Source: JBKQWK01 sp052139595 (GTDB taxonomy: Bacteria; Actinomycetota; Thermoleophilia; UBA2241). Taken from it: DNA of 18,685 nucleotides. This document shows positions 6,432 through 14,154 of the stretch, one piece after another. The notes beneath the pieces were generated by a model. The model searched no databases, had not been told where the DNA came from, and saw only the letters and a list, made by a program, of their open reading frames with translations. Position 1 is the first letter of the stretch; every line of letters begins with the position of its first letter. The translations under genes were made by a program, and so were the position numbers. Where the stretch lies: positions 1-18,685 of the forward strand of contig JBKQWK010000208.1 in NCBI GenBank assembly GCA_052139595.1, in the 5' to 3' direction.

Positions 6432-7898
6432 GTGACCCACGATCAGAATGAGACCCCTTATCTTGACGCCCTGATCAGGTATCGCGACGCCGCATACACC
6501 GTGTTTCACACGCCTGGTCACAAACGTGGCCAGGGCGCATCGGCAAAGATGATCGCTGCCTTCGGCCCGACCATGTTGAAAGCTGACGCGGCCATGGCCG
6601 GTGGTGTCGAAGACACGCAGGAGTCGACCGGATTGGTGCACGCAGCCGAGGAGCTGGCCGCGGAGGCATGGGGCGCCGACAAAGCCTTCTTCCTCGTCAA
6701 CGGCTCGACCAGCGCGATGCACGCTCTGCTGGTCACGGCAGCCGGTCCCGGCGAGCACGTCATTGTGCCTCGCAATTCGCACAAGTCAATGGTGGCAGCG
6801 CTCATCTTCAGCGGCGCCATGCCACACTACATCGAACCAGCGATTGATCCTGAGTGGGGCATCGCGCTGACGGTGACTCACACGCAGGCGCAGCAGGCGC
6901 TGGCAGCCTGCCCTGACGCTGTGGCGTTTTTTGTCACCTCGCCGACGTACAACGGTCTCTGCGCCGATTTGCCCGACTTGGCGCAACTCGCGCACGCGAG
7001 CGGTGTGCCGTTGATCGTCGACCAAGCGTGGGGGCCACACCTGCGCTTCTGCTCGCGGCTGCCAGTCGACGCACTGACGTCCGGGGCGGACGCTGCCATG
7101 GTGAGCGTGCACAAGCTCATCAGCGGTCTCACGCAAGCATCACTTCTGCTTGCCCGCCACGAACGCATGAATCTGCGCCGCCTCGAGAGCGTCGTCAAGA
7201 TGACGCAGAGCACCAGCCCGCAGACACTCATCCTGGCAAGCATCGATGGCGCCCGCCAGCAGATGGCGACGCAAGGCGAGTACCTTTGGGAACAGGCGAT
7301 TGACTTGGCCGAGCAGGCACGCCGCGAGATTCAGCGCCTCCCGGGACTGCGCTGCCTCGGTCACGAGCTGATCGCCGCCCACGACATCGCTGCCTTCGAC
7401 CCCACACGCCTGACGATCACCGCACAGGCCTTCGGACACAGCGGCTTTCAGCTTGAATCGATCCTGCGAAACGACTATCGCATCGCCGTCGAGGCGGCCG
7501 ACCCGACCGGCGTGATCCTCAACGTCACCCACGCGGACCGACCGGAGGACATCGAGCATCTGGTGACGACGCTGCGCGACTACGCCGCCCGCTACGCCAC
7601 CGAGCTGACCACTCAACGGCCAGCGTTGGCCACGCTCAAAACGCCACCCTTCACCCAGCAAATGATGACGCCCCGCGACGCCTTCTTCGCAACTACCGTT
7701 GCCTTGCCGGTCAGCGCCTGCGCCGGCCGCGTGAGTGCTGAGATCGTCACCCCGTACCCGCCAGGAATTCCCGTGCTCGGCCCCGGCGAGCTGATCGACG
7801 ATCAGACCGTCACCTACCTGGAAGAAGCCTCTGCGCGGGCGCTGCATGTGCACGGTCCCGAGGATCTCACCTTGCGGACGCTGCGCGTGGTCGCCTGA
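6432..7898 (+). CDS. PLP-dependent Orn/Lys/Arg decarboxylase family protein
   Basis: Members of this fold-type I PLP family decarboxylate arginine, lysine or ornithine to polyamine precursors; the SpeA/YaaO-type enzymes of Gram-positives are the nearest in layout. The product has about 488 residues. Recognisable features are YTVFHTPGHKRG near the start, FLVNGSTSAMHAL (PLP phosphate site), VPRNSHKSMVAALI, and SVHKLISGLTQAS with the PLP-binding lysine (about K228). The usual DEA(H/W)G motif reads DQAWGPH, an uncommon Glu-to-Gln change beside the PLP-pyridine Asp. The C-terminal domain has the expected TPYPPGIPVLGPGE. The GTG at 6432 is chosen because GAGGAGG lies about 8 bases upstream; longer starts at 6360 or 6384 lack a ribosome binding site. 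Substrate cannot be set from sequence alone. It is divergent from gltX and convergent with pyrE. Confidence 0.88.
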   Translation: MTHDQNETPYLDALIRYRDAAYTVFHTPGHKRGQGASAKMIAAFGPTMLKADAAMAGGVEDTQESTGLVHAAEELAAEAWGADKAFFLVNGSTSAMHALLVTAAGPGEHVIVPRNSHKSMVAALIFSGAMPHYIEPAIDPEWGIALTVTHTQAQQALAACPDAVAFFVTSPTYNGLCADLPDLAQLAHASGVPLIVDQAWGPHLRFCSRLPVDALTSGADAAMVSVHKLISGLTQASLLLARHERMNLRRLESVVKMTQSTSPQTLILASIDGARQQMATQGEYLWEQAIDLAEQARREIQRLPGLRCLGHELIAAHDIAAFDPTRLTITAQAFGHSGFQLESILRNDYRIAVEAADPTGVILNVTHADRPEDIEHLVTTLRDYAARYATELTTQRPALATLKTPPFTQQMMTPRDAFFATTVALPVSACAGRVSAEIVTPYPPGIPVLGPGELIDDQTVTYLEEASARALHVHGPEDLTLRTLRVVA

Positions 7899-7913
7899 CC
7901 ACGCCCGTCCAAA

Positions 7914-7945
7914 CCGACGCGTGTGGCCGTTGGTTGCCGCGTCGG
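7914..7945. terminator. Inverted repeat between the convergent decarboxylase gene and pyrE
   Basis: CCGACGCG (7914-7921) and CGCGTCGG (7938-7945) are exact inverted repeats around a 16-base loop. The element fills the 49-base gap between two convergent stop codons, as expected for a shared terminator. There is no U-tract on either strand, so the function is tentative. Confidence 0.4.
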
Positions 7946-7947
7946 GG

Positions 7948-8478
7948 TTACAGCGCGCTCTTAATCCCCAGAGACGTTGCCGTAAAAAGAGGTGCAAAGG
8001 TCAAATCAGCTGCCTCGATTGCCGCCCGGCCACCTTCTTCGCGGTCGACGACACAGAGCAAGGCGGCGACATGCAGGCCAGCCTCACGCAGCCTGGCAAC
8101 GGCCATGAGCGCCGCGCCACCGCTAGTGACCACGTCTTCGACCATGACGACACGCTGCCCGGCCGTGGCGTGGCCCTCCATTGCCTTCTTGGTGCCGTAG
8201 CCCTTTTCACCCTTGCGGACAATGACGAACGGCTTGCCTGAGGCAAGCGAGAGCGCAGTGACAATCGCCACGGCACCCAGCTCCGGGCCAGCAAGCACGT
8301 CGAACGGTTCACAGACAGACAGCTTGTCGGCCAGCCCGGCGGCTATGTCGCGGAGCAGATCGGGCTGCGTTTCGAAGAGGTACTTGTCGAGGTAGAAACG
8401 ACTGTGCCGCCCCGAGCGAAGCACGAAATCACCCTCAAGATAGCTCGCCGCCAGCAACCTGTCACCGAGTTCACTCAC
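7948..8478 (-). CDS. pyrE: Orotate phosphoribosyltransferase
   Basis: PyrE joins orotate to PRPP to give orotidine 5'-monophosphate in de novo pyrimidine synthesis. The 176-residue length fits the short bacterial form. LRSGRHSRFYLDKY near residue 20 is the N-terminal orotate/PRPP region. VRKGEKGYGTKKAMEG (about 88-102) is the flexible catalytic loop with its lysines. VVMVEDVVTSGGAAL (about 110-124) is the PRPP-binding motif. The GTG start at 8478 is preceded by AGGAG at five bases. It lies 81 bases downstream of pmbA in the same direction and may be the last gene of that operon. No other pyrimidine gene is in the window. Confidence 0.9.
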   Translation of the reverse strand: MSELGDRLLAASYLEGDFVLRSGRHSRFYLDKYLFETQPDLLRDIAAGLADKLSVCEPFDVLAGPELGAVAIVTALSLASGKPFVIVRKGEKGYGTKKAMEGHATAGQRVVMVEDVVTSGGAALMAVARLREAGLHVAALLCVVDREEGGRAAIEAADLTFAPLFTATSLGIKSAL

Positions 8479-8559
8479 AAAGACTCCTTTCTGTCGGTCA
8501 TCGGCAAGCAGCCTACCTTGCTCAACTCGCAGCCATTTCTGGCGATGTCGCGTCGCCCG

Positions 8560-9900
8560 TCACTCGCCGCTGATTGACATTCCCTCGACGACCAGTGATG
8601 GGGTGAGGATGCTGCCGCTAGGCACCCAGCGAGCATCATCGCCAAGAGCAACGACGTTGGTGAGCATGGTGATGATGTCGCCAGCCAAGGTGACCTCGCG
8701 TACCGGCGTCGTCAGCCGGCCGCTCTCAATGAGAATGCCGTTGATGCCCACCGAGAACTCACCGGAAATGGGGTTGGCGCCGGAGTGCACGCCGATCAAA
8801 TTGGTTACCAGTACACCGCGTTCAATGCTGCCGATGAGGTCAGCGACCGGCGTCGCGGGGCCACCGACGATCAGATTGGTCGGCCGCACCGCCGGACCAC
8901 CGGTGTAGGAGCCACGCAGGCCGTTGCCGGTTGACCGCCGACCGCCACGGGCAGCCGTGTAGGTATCGTAGAGAAAGCCCTGCAGAACGCCGGCGGCGAT
9001 GAGCGGCGTCCGCTGGCAGGGCACGCCCTCGCCGTCAAACGGTGCACTGCTGAAACCATTCGGATGCAGGCCGTTGTCAGTGAGGCTGAATCGTTCGCCG
9101 GCAACCTGCTTGCCCTCCAGCGAGGCAAACAGCGAACGCCCACGCTGCACGGCGTCAGCCGTTAAAGCGGCACTAATAACGGCGATGACCGACGCCGCCG
9201 AGTACGGATCAAGCACGACGGTGGCCTTCATCGATGGCACCTTCCGCGACCCCAAAAGCGCGCAGGCACGCAGCGCTGCTTCGCGACCGCAGGCTTGGGC
9301 ATCGAGTTCGGCCAAATTGCGACCGACAGCGTACGAGAGACCGGTTTCGATCTGACCATTCTGCTCGGCAAGTGCATAGGCGAAGGTGTAACAGTCATTG
9401 GCGCGAAAGCTCCCGCGCACGCCCTTCGAGTTGACGAGAAACACCTCGCCGTCACCGTCGGCATAGCTCGTGTCTTCGACCAGTTTGACGCGCGTGTCGG
9501 CTTCCAGAGCCGCCCGCTCGACCGCCAAAGCAAGCTCAATTTTGGCGCCGTCATCGGTGGCGGCCAGGTCGGCGTCAAACAGCTCGAGTGCCGGGTAACC
9601 GGCGGCTTTCTCGGGGAGTACGGCAAACTCGTCGTGGTCGCTGACCTTGGCGTGGGCGAGGGCACGAGCGACGACCTCATCAAGTGCCTCGGCGCTCGTG
9701 TCCGACGTGTAGGCGTAGCCCACGGCGCCATGCTGAAAGACGCGCAGCCCGAGACCCTTGCGGCGCGCCGCGACGAGTTCTTCAACCTGCTGGTGGTAGA
9801 CCCTAATGCGCCGCGACGTCGAGCGCTCAGCATACACTTCGGCGCCTTCGGCGCCGCCTGCCAGCGCCAACTCCAGGGTCTTATCGACGACGTCAAACAT
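8560..9900 (-). CDS. pmbA: TldE/PmbA family protein, partner subunit of the TldD protease
   Basis: PmbA (TldE) forms a heterodimer with TldD. The pair degrades unfolded peptides and, in some bacteria, processes peptide precursors such as microcin B17 and the antitoxin CcdA. This 446-residue protein has the family fold markers AEVYAERSTSRRIRVYHQQVEEL at the N terminus, the GLGLRVF segment, FDGEGVPCQRTPLI in the middle and GANPISGEFSVGINGILIE near the C terminus. It lacks the HExxxH zinc motif, as expected of the inactive subunit. Its ATG overlaps the tldD stop codon (ATGA), so the two are translationally coupled and probably made in equal amounts. Confidence 0.92.
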   Translation of the reverse strand: MFDVVDKTLELALAGGAEGAEVYAERSTSRRIRVYHQQVEELVAARRKGLGLRVFQHGAVGYAYTSDTSAEALDEVVARALAHAKVSDHDEFAVLPEKAAGYPALELFDADLAATDDGAKIELALAVERAALEADTRVKLVEDTSYADGDGEVFLVNSKGVRGSFRANDCYTFAYALAEQNGQIETGLSYAVGRNLAELDAQACGREAALRACALLGSRKVPSMKATVVLDPYSAASVIAVISAALTADAVQRGRSLFASLEGKQVAGERFSLTDNGLHPNGFSSAPFDGEGVPCQRTPLIAAGVLQGFLYDTYTAARGGRRSTGNGLRGSYTGGPAVRPTNLIVGGPATPVADLIGSIERGVLVTNLIGVHSGANPISGEFSVGINGILIESGRLTTPVREVTLAGDIITMLTNVVALGDDARWVPSGSILTPSLVVEGMSISGE

Positions 9901-11297
9901 CAGCCCGTACCTCCTACCGTCATCTCGCCGATGCGTAAGGTCGCCTGACCGGTGCCTACCGGAACGCCCTGGCCATCTTTGCCGCAGACGCCCGATTTTA
10001 TGTCGAAATCATTGGCGATCATGTCGATACGCGTGAGAATGTCGATGCCGTTGCCGATCAAGGTGGCACCGCGCAACGGTGCCGTGATGCGGCCGTTCTC
10101 GATCAGGTAGCCCTCGGCAACACCGAAAACGAAGTTGCCGCTCGCCGGTTCAACTTGCCCGCCGGCCAGACTCTTGGCGTAAAAGCCCCGCTTTGTGGCG
10201 GCTATGACATCGTCCGGCGAGACATCGCCCGGCGCAATGTAGGTGGTCGTCATACGCGGTATAGGAACGTACCGAAACGACTGCCGGCGTCCGTTACCGG
10301 TCGGCTGCGCGCCGGCGGCGCGCGCGCGCAGCCTGTCGTACAAGTAGCTCGTCAGCCTGCCGTCCTTGATGACCATCGTCTTCTGCGTTGGCACGCCTTC
10401 GTCATCAAACGCCTGTGAGCCCCAACCGTTGGCCACCGAGCCATCGTCGTAGGCGCTGACAATGGGCGCCGCCACAACCGTGCCCAGTTTGCCAGTGTAG
10501 ATGCTGGCGCCCTTGGCAATTGCGTCGGCTTCCAGTCCATGACCACAGGCCTCGTGAAAGAGGGTGCCGCCAAAACCGTTGGCCATGACGACCGGCATGA
10601 CACCAACCGGCGCCGGGCGCGAGTCGAGCATCGTCACCGCTTGGCCAGCAGCACCGAGCGCAAGATCAATGACCGTCGCCTCGTCGAGAATCTCAAAACC
10701 TGCGCTGGCGCCAAGGGTCTCGAAGCCCGTCTGGATGACACCTTCGCGACGAGCAATCGCCTGCACGACAAAACGCAGGCGCAGGCGCTCATCACGCACC
10801 AGATCGCCAAGCGAATTGGCAATCAGCACATGCTGGCGGCCCTCGGAGTACCCGGTCGTGACCTGGACGATGGACGAGCTGTGACCGCGAGCGGCCTCAT
10901 TGGCGGCCCGCAACAGGTCGCTCTTGACCTCGATAGCGACCGATTCGGGCGCGATTCGCACTGGATGGGCACCAGGATTGCGGCGTTCGCCGCCCAGCGG
11001 CTGAACGCCGCCGGCTGCGGCGCCGCGCAACGCGGCGGCAACTGCTTTGGCCGCCTCCCTCAACCCAGCTTCGCCCACGTCATCAGTGTAGGCGTAGTAC
11101 GTGCGGTCGCCGCTGGTGAGGCGAACGCCCGCCCCCAGCTCGTGACCCCCGCTGACCTGCTCCACTTTATTATCCTCAAGGCGCAGATTGAGGCTGGTGC
11201 GATCCTCAACGTAGACTTCGGCGAAATCCCCTCCTGAAGCGAGCGAGAACGCCAACGTCGCTGCGAGCAGATCTTTGTCGATGTCTGCCGAGCTCAT
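9900..11297 (-). CDS. tldD: TldD metalloprotease subunit
   Basis: TldD is the catalytic subunit of the TldD/TldE (PmbA) protease. The 465-residue protein has the zinc-binding HEACGH motif at about residues 248-253 inside TLFHEACGHGLEADAI. It also has the conserved YDDGSV and FDDEGVPTQKT stretches and the C-terminal SGVCGKDGQGVPVGTGQ, where a conserved Cys completes the metal site. N-terminal AEVYVEDRTSLNLRLEDNKVE is typical of the family. The ATG overlaps the stop of the upstream small membrane-protein gene (ATGA) and the stop overlaps pmbA. Both subunits of the complex are thus encoded together. The natural substrate is not known; the small upstream protein is a candidate partner or substrate, which is speculation. 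Confidence 0.94.
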   Translation of the reverse strand: MSSADIDKDLLAATLAFSLASGGDFAEVYVEDRTSLNLRLEDNKVEQVSGGHELGAGVRLTSGDRTYYAYTDDVGEAGLREAAKAVAAALRGAAAGGVQPLGGERRNPGAHPVRIAPESVAIEVKSDLLRAANEAARGHSSSIVQVTTGYSEGRQHVLIANSLGDLVRDERLRLRFVVQAIARREGVIQTGFETLGASAGFEILDEATVIDLALGAAGQAVTMLDSRPAPVGVMPVVMANGFGGTLFHEACGHGLEADAIAKGASIYTGKLGTVVAAPIVSAYDDGSVANGWGSQAFDDEGVPTQKTMVIKDGRLTSYLYDRLRARAAGAQPTGNGRRQSFRYVPIPRMTTTYIAPGDVSPDDVIAATKRGFYAKSLAGGQVEPASGNFVFGVAEGYLIENGRITAPLRGATLIGNGIDILTRIDMIANDFDIKSGVCGKDGQGVPVGTGQATLRIGEMTVGGTG

Positions 11298-11560
11298 GGC
11301 GTGACCTCGACCGGCGAACCGACGACGGCTGCTTGAGTAACCGTCGTCGCGAAAGCGCTCTCTTCGACCGCGAAGGCCCGGTGAACCATACCGGCAGCGA
11401 CACGCACGTCGCGCGCCGCCGGCGAGTGACGCGGCAAGTCAATCGTTGTGCCAGCGACATCCGCCAACGAAATGCCGACGCCGGCCCGGCGCCGCCGGCC
11501 GACGCAAGCGATCCCCGCCACCGCGGCGAAGCCAGCGGTCGCGGCAACTAGCCTCTTCAT
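11294..11560 (-). CDS. Small protein of unknown function with one N-terminal hydrophobic segment
   Basis: I do not recognise this 88-residue protein. Its start, MKR followed by the hydrophobic LVAATAGFAAVAGIACV (about residues 4-20) and then GRRRR, looks like a single membrane helix. The Arg cluster after it suggests an N-out, C-in topology rather than a cleaved signal. Cys19 does not have a good lipobox. The rest is Ala/Val-rich with little predicted structure visible by eye. The start at 11560 is chosen because this ATG overlaps the stop of the roadblock gene (ATGA); a longer frame to 11596 would run far into that gene. Its own stop overlaps the tldD start. This tight coupling on both sides argues that it is a real gene. 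Confidence 0.65.
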   Translation of the reverse strand: MKRLVAATAGFAAVAGIACVGRRRRAGVGISLADVAGTTIDLPRHSPAARDVRVAAGMVHRAFAVEESAFATTVTQAAVVGSPVEVTP

Positions 11561-11910
11561 AAGATCTCCTGCCTGCCGAAGGCGTCGCTTAGACACGTGC
11601 GCAGATCGAAGAGCACGAGTCCCAACACCGGCCGTCGGCCGGTAACAGCAGCAATGCGATGGCCAGCTTCAGCAACCATGACGCTTGCCCCTTGACCGGC
11701 CTCCACCACCAGCTGATGCAAAACTCGTGCACCCGCTTCGCTGGCGGCCCGTTGCGCGGCCCGCCACACATGCTGAGCGGCACCGGCGACAGCGTCGTCG
11801 GTCATCGGGCGGGTACTCGCAACCGCAACTCCGTTGCCGTCAAGCACGGCCGCCTCGCTGATGTCGGTCGAGACGCGTTGCAGCTCGACCAACGCTTCCT
11901 GAATCGTCAC
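11557..11910 (-). CDS. Roadblock/LC7 domain protein
   Basis: The 117-residue protein is a single roadblock/LC7 domain, a small alpha/beta fold that in bacteria often partners with small GTPases (MglB-type) or acts as a scaffold. Visible features are the N-terminal helix IQEALVELQRVSTDISEAAVLDGNGVAVAST, the central basic helix and the strands LHQLVVEAGQGASVMVAEAG and RPVLGLVLFDLRTC. No GTPase gene adjoins it here; instead it heads a coupled group with a small membrane protein, tldD and pmbA. The GTG start at 11910 follows GGAGGAG. Family membership is likely but was judged by pattern only; the function in this context is unknown. Confidence 0.72.
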   Translation of the reverse strand: MTIQEALVELQRVSTDISEAAVLDGNGVAVASTRPMTDDAVAGAAQHVWRAAQRAASEAGARVLHQLVVEAGQGASVMVAEAGHRIAAVTGRRPVLGLVLFDLRTCLSDAFGRQEIL

Positions 11911-12028
11911 CTGCTCCTCCGATGGATGTTTGCGCTTCAGCCCGAGCCCGAAGCGAGGCCTGCAGTAACGTTATCATCCGCCCCACGCACGACCCAGCGC
12001 ATCAGCAGGCAGAGCGGCACTGAACTGA

Positions 12029-12049
12029 TCTTGCCCAGTGTGGGCAAGA
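12029..12049. promoter_or_regulatory. Perfect 9-bp palindrome in the gap between the regulator gene and the roadblock operon
   Basis: TCTTGCCCA and TGGGCAAGA are exact inverted repeats around GTG. The element lies 57 bases past the regulator stop and about 120 bases before the roadblock start, both on the minus strand. No U-run follows it. It could be a weak terminator for the regulator gene or an operator for the roadblock-tldD operon. The rest of the 195-base gap shows only AGGAG before the roadblock GTG and no clear promoter. Confidence 0.35.
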
Positions 12050-12105
12050 GAAATACTCGTGCGCAACAAGATCTGCGTCAGCGGTAAAGAATACCTGCCG
12101 GCCGC

Positions 12106-12810
12106 TCAGCCGCTGACGATAGCGCAGGTCCAGCGGCAGCAGTCGGCGCCACGGCTGATCGTCGCCTCGGCCACGCTGAACGTTGCCCCAGGAGCACTGG
12201 CCGTGACAACAGCAAAGAGTCCCTCCAGAAAGGCACGATGCATGACGCAGACCAGCTCTGGCCGCATAGCTGAAAGCTCACGAAAGACACAGTTATGGAT
12301 CTCGATCACGAGGTCTGCACCACGGGGCTCGACGGTGGCGAGCAGACCTTGATCGTCAGCGGCGGCACGCAGCATCGCCAGCAACTCACGTTTGACAAGC
12401 GTGCCACCGACAGTCGACTCGCTCAAAAACCGACGCCCTTCGTCGCGGCCAGCCTGACGACAGACCTGTTCTGTATCGGCAGCGGCGGTGCCTGCGGCAA
12501 GCGCCGCCAAGGCCAGCGACGAGAGCAGATCGTAACGTCGAGGAGGAAAGGTAAACGAAGCAACGTGTTCACCCAGCGAATACAACTTCGCCGGCCGTCC
12601 GCCGCCCTTGGTGCGGCGCAGACTGCCGTTGATGAAACCCGCTTGTTCGAGCTTGGTCAAATGCATGCGGGCGACGTTGGGGTGTACGCCAAAGCGCGCT
12701 GCAACGTCAGCAACGGTTACGGCGCTGCGCGGACTCTCGGCAATCGATCGATAGATCCGGTAACGCGTACCGTCAGCAAGAACGAAAGTCGGCTCGCGCA
12801 CGCGGTCCAT
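12106..12810 (-). CDS. Winged-helix transcriptional regulator with Cys-rich C-terminal sensor region (SufR-like layout)
   Basis: The 234-residue protein has an N-terminal winged helix: AVTVADVAARFGVHPNVARMHLTKLEQAGF is the helix-turn-helix, and the wing is RRTKGGGRPAKLYSL. This is typical of ArsR/DeoR-like regulators of the SufR type. The C-terminal part has clustered cysteines (NCVFRELS, LVCVMHRAFLEGLF and a final GADCCRWTC). In SufR-type repressors cysteines in this region bind an iron-sulfur cluster, so a redox or metal sensor is a reasonable inference, not a demonstration. The ATG at 12810 is preceded by CGAGGTAAGA. A longer frame to 12954 would translate a strong hairpin and has no better start. 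It is divergent from the amidase-pylS-radical SAM group, so it might control that group or the downstream roadblock-tldD operon. No suf genes are present here. Confidence 0.78.
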   Translation of the reverse strand: MDRVREPTFVLADGTRYRIYRSIAESPRSAVTVADVAARFGVHPNVARMHLTKLEQAGFINGSLRRTKGGGRPAKLYSLGEHVASFTFPPRRYDLLSSLALAALAAGTAAADTEQVCRQAGRDEGRRFLSESTVGGTLVKRELLAMLRAAADDQGLLATVEPRGADLVIEIHNCVFRELSAMRPELVCVMHRAFLEGLFAVVTASAPGATFSVAEATISRGADCCRWTCAIVSG

Positions 12811-12828
12811 TCTTACCTCGGTGGCCTC

Positions 12829-12863
12829 GCGAGGGGCCGCTCGGCTACGCGAGCGCCCCTCGC
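12829..12863 (-). promoter_or_regulatory. Strong GC-rich hairpin just upstream of the regulator start codon
   Basis: GCGAGGGGCCGCTCG (12829-12843) pairs with CGAGCGCCCCTCGC (12850-12863) over 14 bp with a single bulged C and a six-base loop. On the minus strand it would lie in the 5' leader, ending about 18 bases before the ATG of the regulator gene. It could be a structured leader, a terminator/attenuator without a U-tract, or an operator for autoregulation. Confidence 0.5.
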
Positions 12864-12907
12864 CTGGATGGGTCGGATGATAGCTCAGCTCACGCAGCAT
12901 GTAAACA

Positions 12908-12922
12908 TCACGTATATAGTGA
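12908..12922. promoter_or_regulatory. AT-rich imperfect palindrome in the regulator-amidase intergenic region
   Basis: TCACGTATATAGTGA has TCAC/GTGA arms around a TATATA core and stands out in a GC-rich gap. On the minus strand TTGTCA overlaps it and TACATG follows after about 16 bases, so a promoter for the regulator gene is possible. It may equally be a regulator binding site. Evidence is composition and symmetry only. Confidence 0.35.
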
Positions 12923-13016
12923 CAATTGCGTCCCCCTGGATTCACCATCGCCACTGTTCACCGACCCCGCCCGGCAACCTCAGCCGGCGCCAGAGACAGT
13001 GCAGCCGCGACCGACG

Positions 13017-13047
13017 GTGACATCGGACGGCAGGCGGTTGCTATACT
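13017..13047 (+). promoter_or_regulatory. Putative promoter for the amidase-pylS genes
   Basis: TATACT at 13042-13047 is a good -10 match located about 33 bases before the amidase GTG. The best -35 candidate is GTGACA at 13017-13022, with a long 19-base spacer. A clear AGGAG follows before the start codon. The -10 is the stronger half of the call. Confidence 0.45.
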
Positions 13048-13079
13048 TCTTTTTCTAAGGATCACAGCGAGGAGCACGC

Positions 13080-14144
13080 GTGCGCAACCTCTCATCAGGA
13101 GATCGTGGTAAGGAAGTATCCGACGTACAGACTCGACTGCGCGCTCAAGGTTTCGAGCTTGGCAGCGAAGGCGTCGATGGCTTCTTTGGCCCCAAGACCA
13201 CCACGGCGACAAAAGCCTTTCAACAGGAGCGCGGCCTGCTCGTCGACGGCATCGTCGGCGCCAACACATGGCGTGAGCTGGTTGAAGCAGGGTACGCTCT
13301 CGGCGACCGCCTGCTCTACCTGCGCGTCCCCAACTTTCGCGGTGACGATGTCCTCGCCCTGCAGGTCAAGCTCAACCTCTTTGGCTTTAACGCCGGCCCA
13401 GAACGGGGCATTTACGACGAGCAGGTCGAGCAAGCCGTACTCGAGTTTCAGCGCAATGCCGGCCTGCCGTCGGACGGCATTGTCGGCGACAGTACATTGG
13501 TAAAGCTCGACGCACTGCGCAAGGCCGAGACGGGACGCGAGAGCAAGAAAATCCCCGACCGCGACGCTGGCTACCTCACCGCCCGCAGTCTGACCGGCCT
13601 GGCGATTGTCATCGACCCTGGCCATGGCGGTAGTGACAGAGGCTGCGTCACGGCATCCGGCGTGGATGAAAAGAGCTTTTCCCTGACACTGGCCGCGCGC
13701 CTCGCTCAGCTGCTGCGCGCCGAAGGCTGTCGGGTCACCCTCACACGCGACAGCGACGAAACGACCCCTCTGTATGCCCGCGCCGAAGTTGCCAACGCCG
13801 CCGGCGCCACGTTCTTCCTCTCACTCCATCTCAATGAAAACAGTTCGCCGTTGGCTGCTGGCAGTACGTGTTCGTACTTTCAGCGCAGCCACTACTATTC
13901 GGAGCGCGGCAAACGGCTGGCGGACTGCATTGGCGTTCAACTCACGGCAACCGGCCACCGCTTTCTCGGCAGCTTCGGTCGCAACTACGCCGTTCTCCGT
14001 GAGTCGAGGGCCATTGCCGTGCTGGTTGAGCCTTTCTACGCGACCAGTCCCGACGACGCTCAACGCGCGGCACAGCCAGACTACATCGAGACGGTTGCCC
14101 AGGCTCTCACTGCCGGTCTAGCCGCCTATGTCACCCGCACGTGA
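13080..14144 (+). CDS. N-acetylmuramoyl-L-alanine amidase (Amidase_3) with two peptidoglycan-binding domains, CwlM-like
   Basis: Amidase_3 enzymes are zinc enzymes that cut the bond between N-acetylmuramic acid and L-Ala of peptidoglycan. The 354-residue protein has two PG_binding_1 repeats (about residues 4-68 and 87-146, each with the D/N-GxxGxxT pattern such as VDGIVGANTW and SDGIVGDSTL). An Amidase_3 domain follows from about 174. Likely zinc ligands H182 (DPGHGG), E197 and H250 (SLHLNEN) and catalytic E317 (VLVEPFY) are all present. There is no signal peptide or membrane segment. The same architecture without a signal occurs in mycobacterial CwlM, a cytoplasmic regulator of MurA, so a regulatory role is possible. 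The GTG start at 13080 follows AGGAG. The stop lies 10 bases before the preferred pylS start. Confidence 0.9.
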   Translation: MRNLSSGDRGKEVSDVQTRLRAQGFELGSEGVDGFFGPKTTTATKAFQQERGLLVDGIVGANTWRELVEAGYALGDRLLYLRVPNFRGDDVLALQVKLNLFGFNAGPERGIYDEQVEQAVLEFQRNAGLPSDGIVGDSTLVKLDALRKAETGRESKKIPDRDAGYLTARSLTGLAIVIDPGHGGSDRGCVTASGVDEKSFSLTLAARLAQLLRAEGCRVTLTRDSDETTPLYARAEVANAAGATFFLSLHLNENSSPLAAGSTCSYFQRSHYYSERGKRLADCIGVQLTATGHRFLGSFGRNYAVLRESRAIAVLVEPFYATSPDDAQRAAQPDYIETVAQALTAGLAAYVTRT

Positions 14145-14154
14145 GGCTGCCGCG

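Noticed and set aside
7140..7997. 285-codon open frame on the minus strand
   Set aside because: It is antisense to the decarboxylase, which has clear PLP-enzyme motifs on the plus strand.
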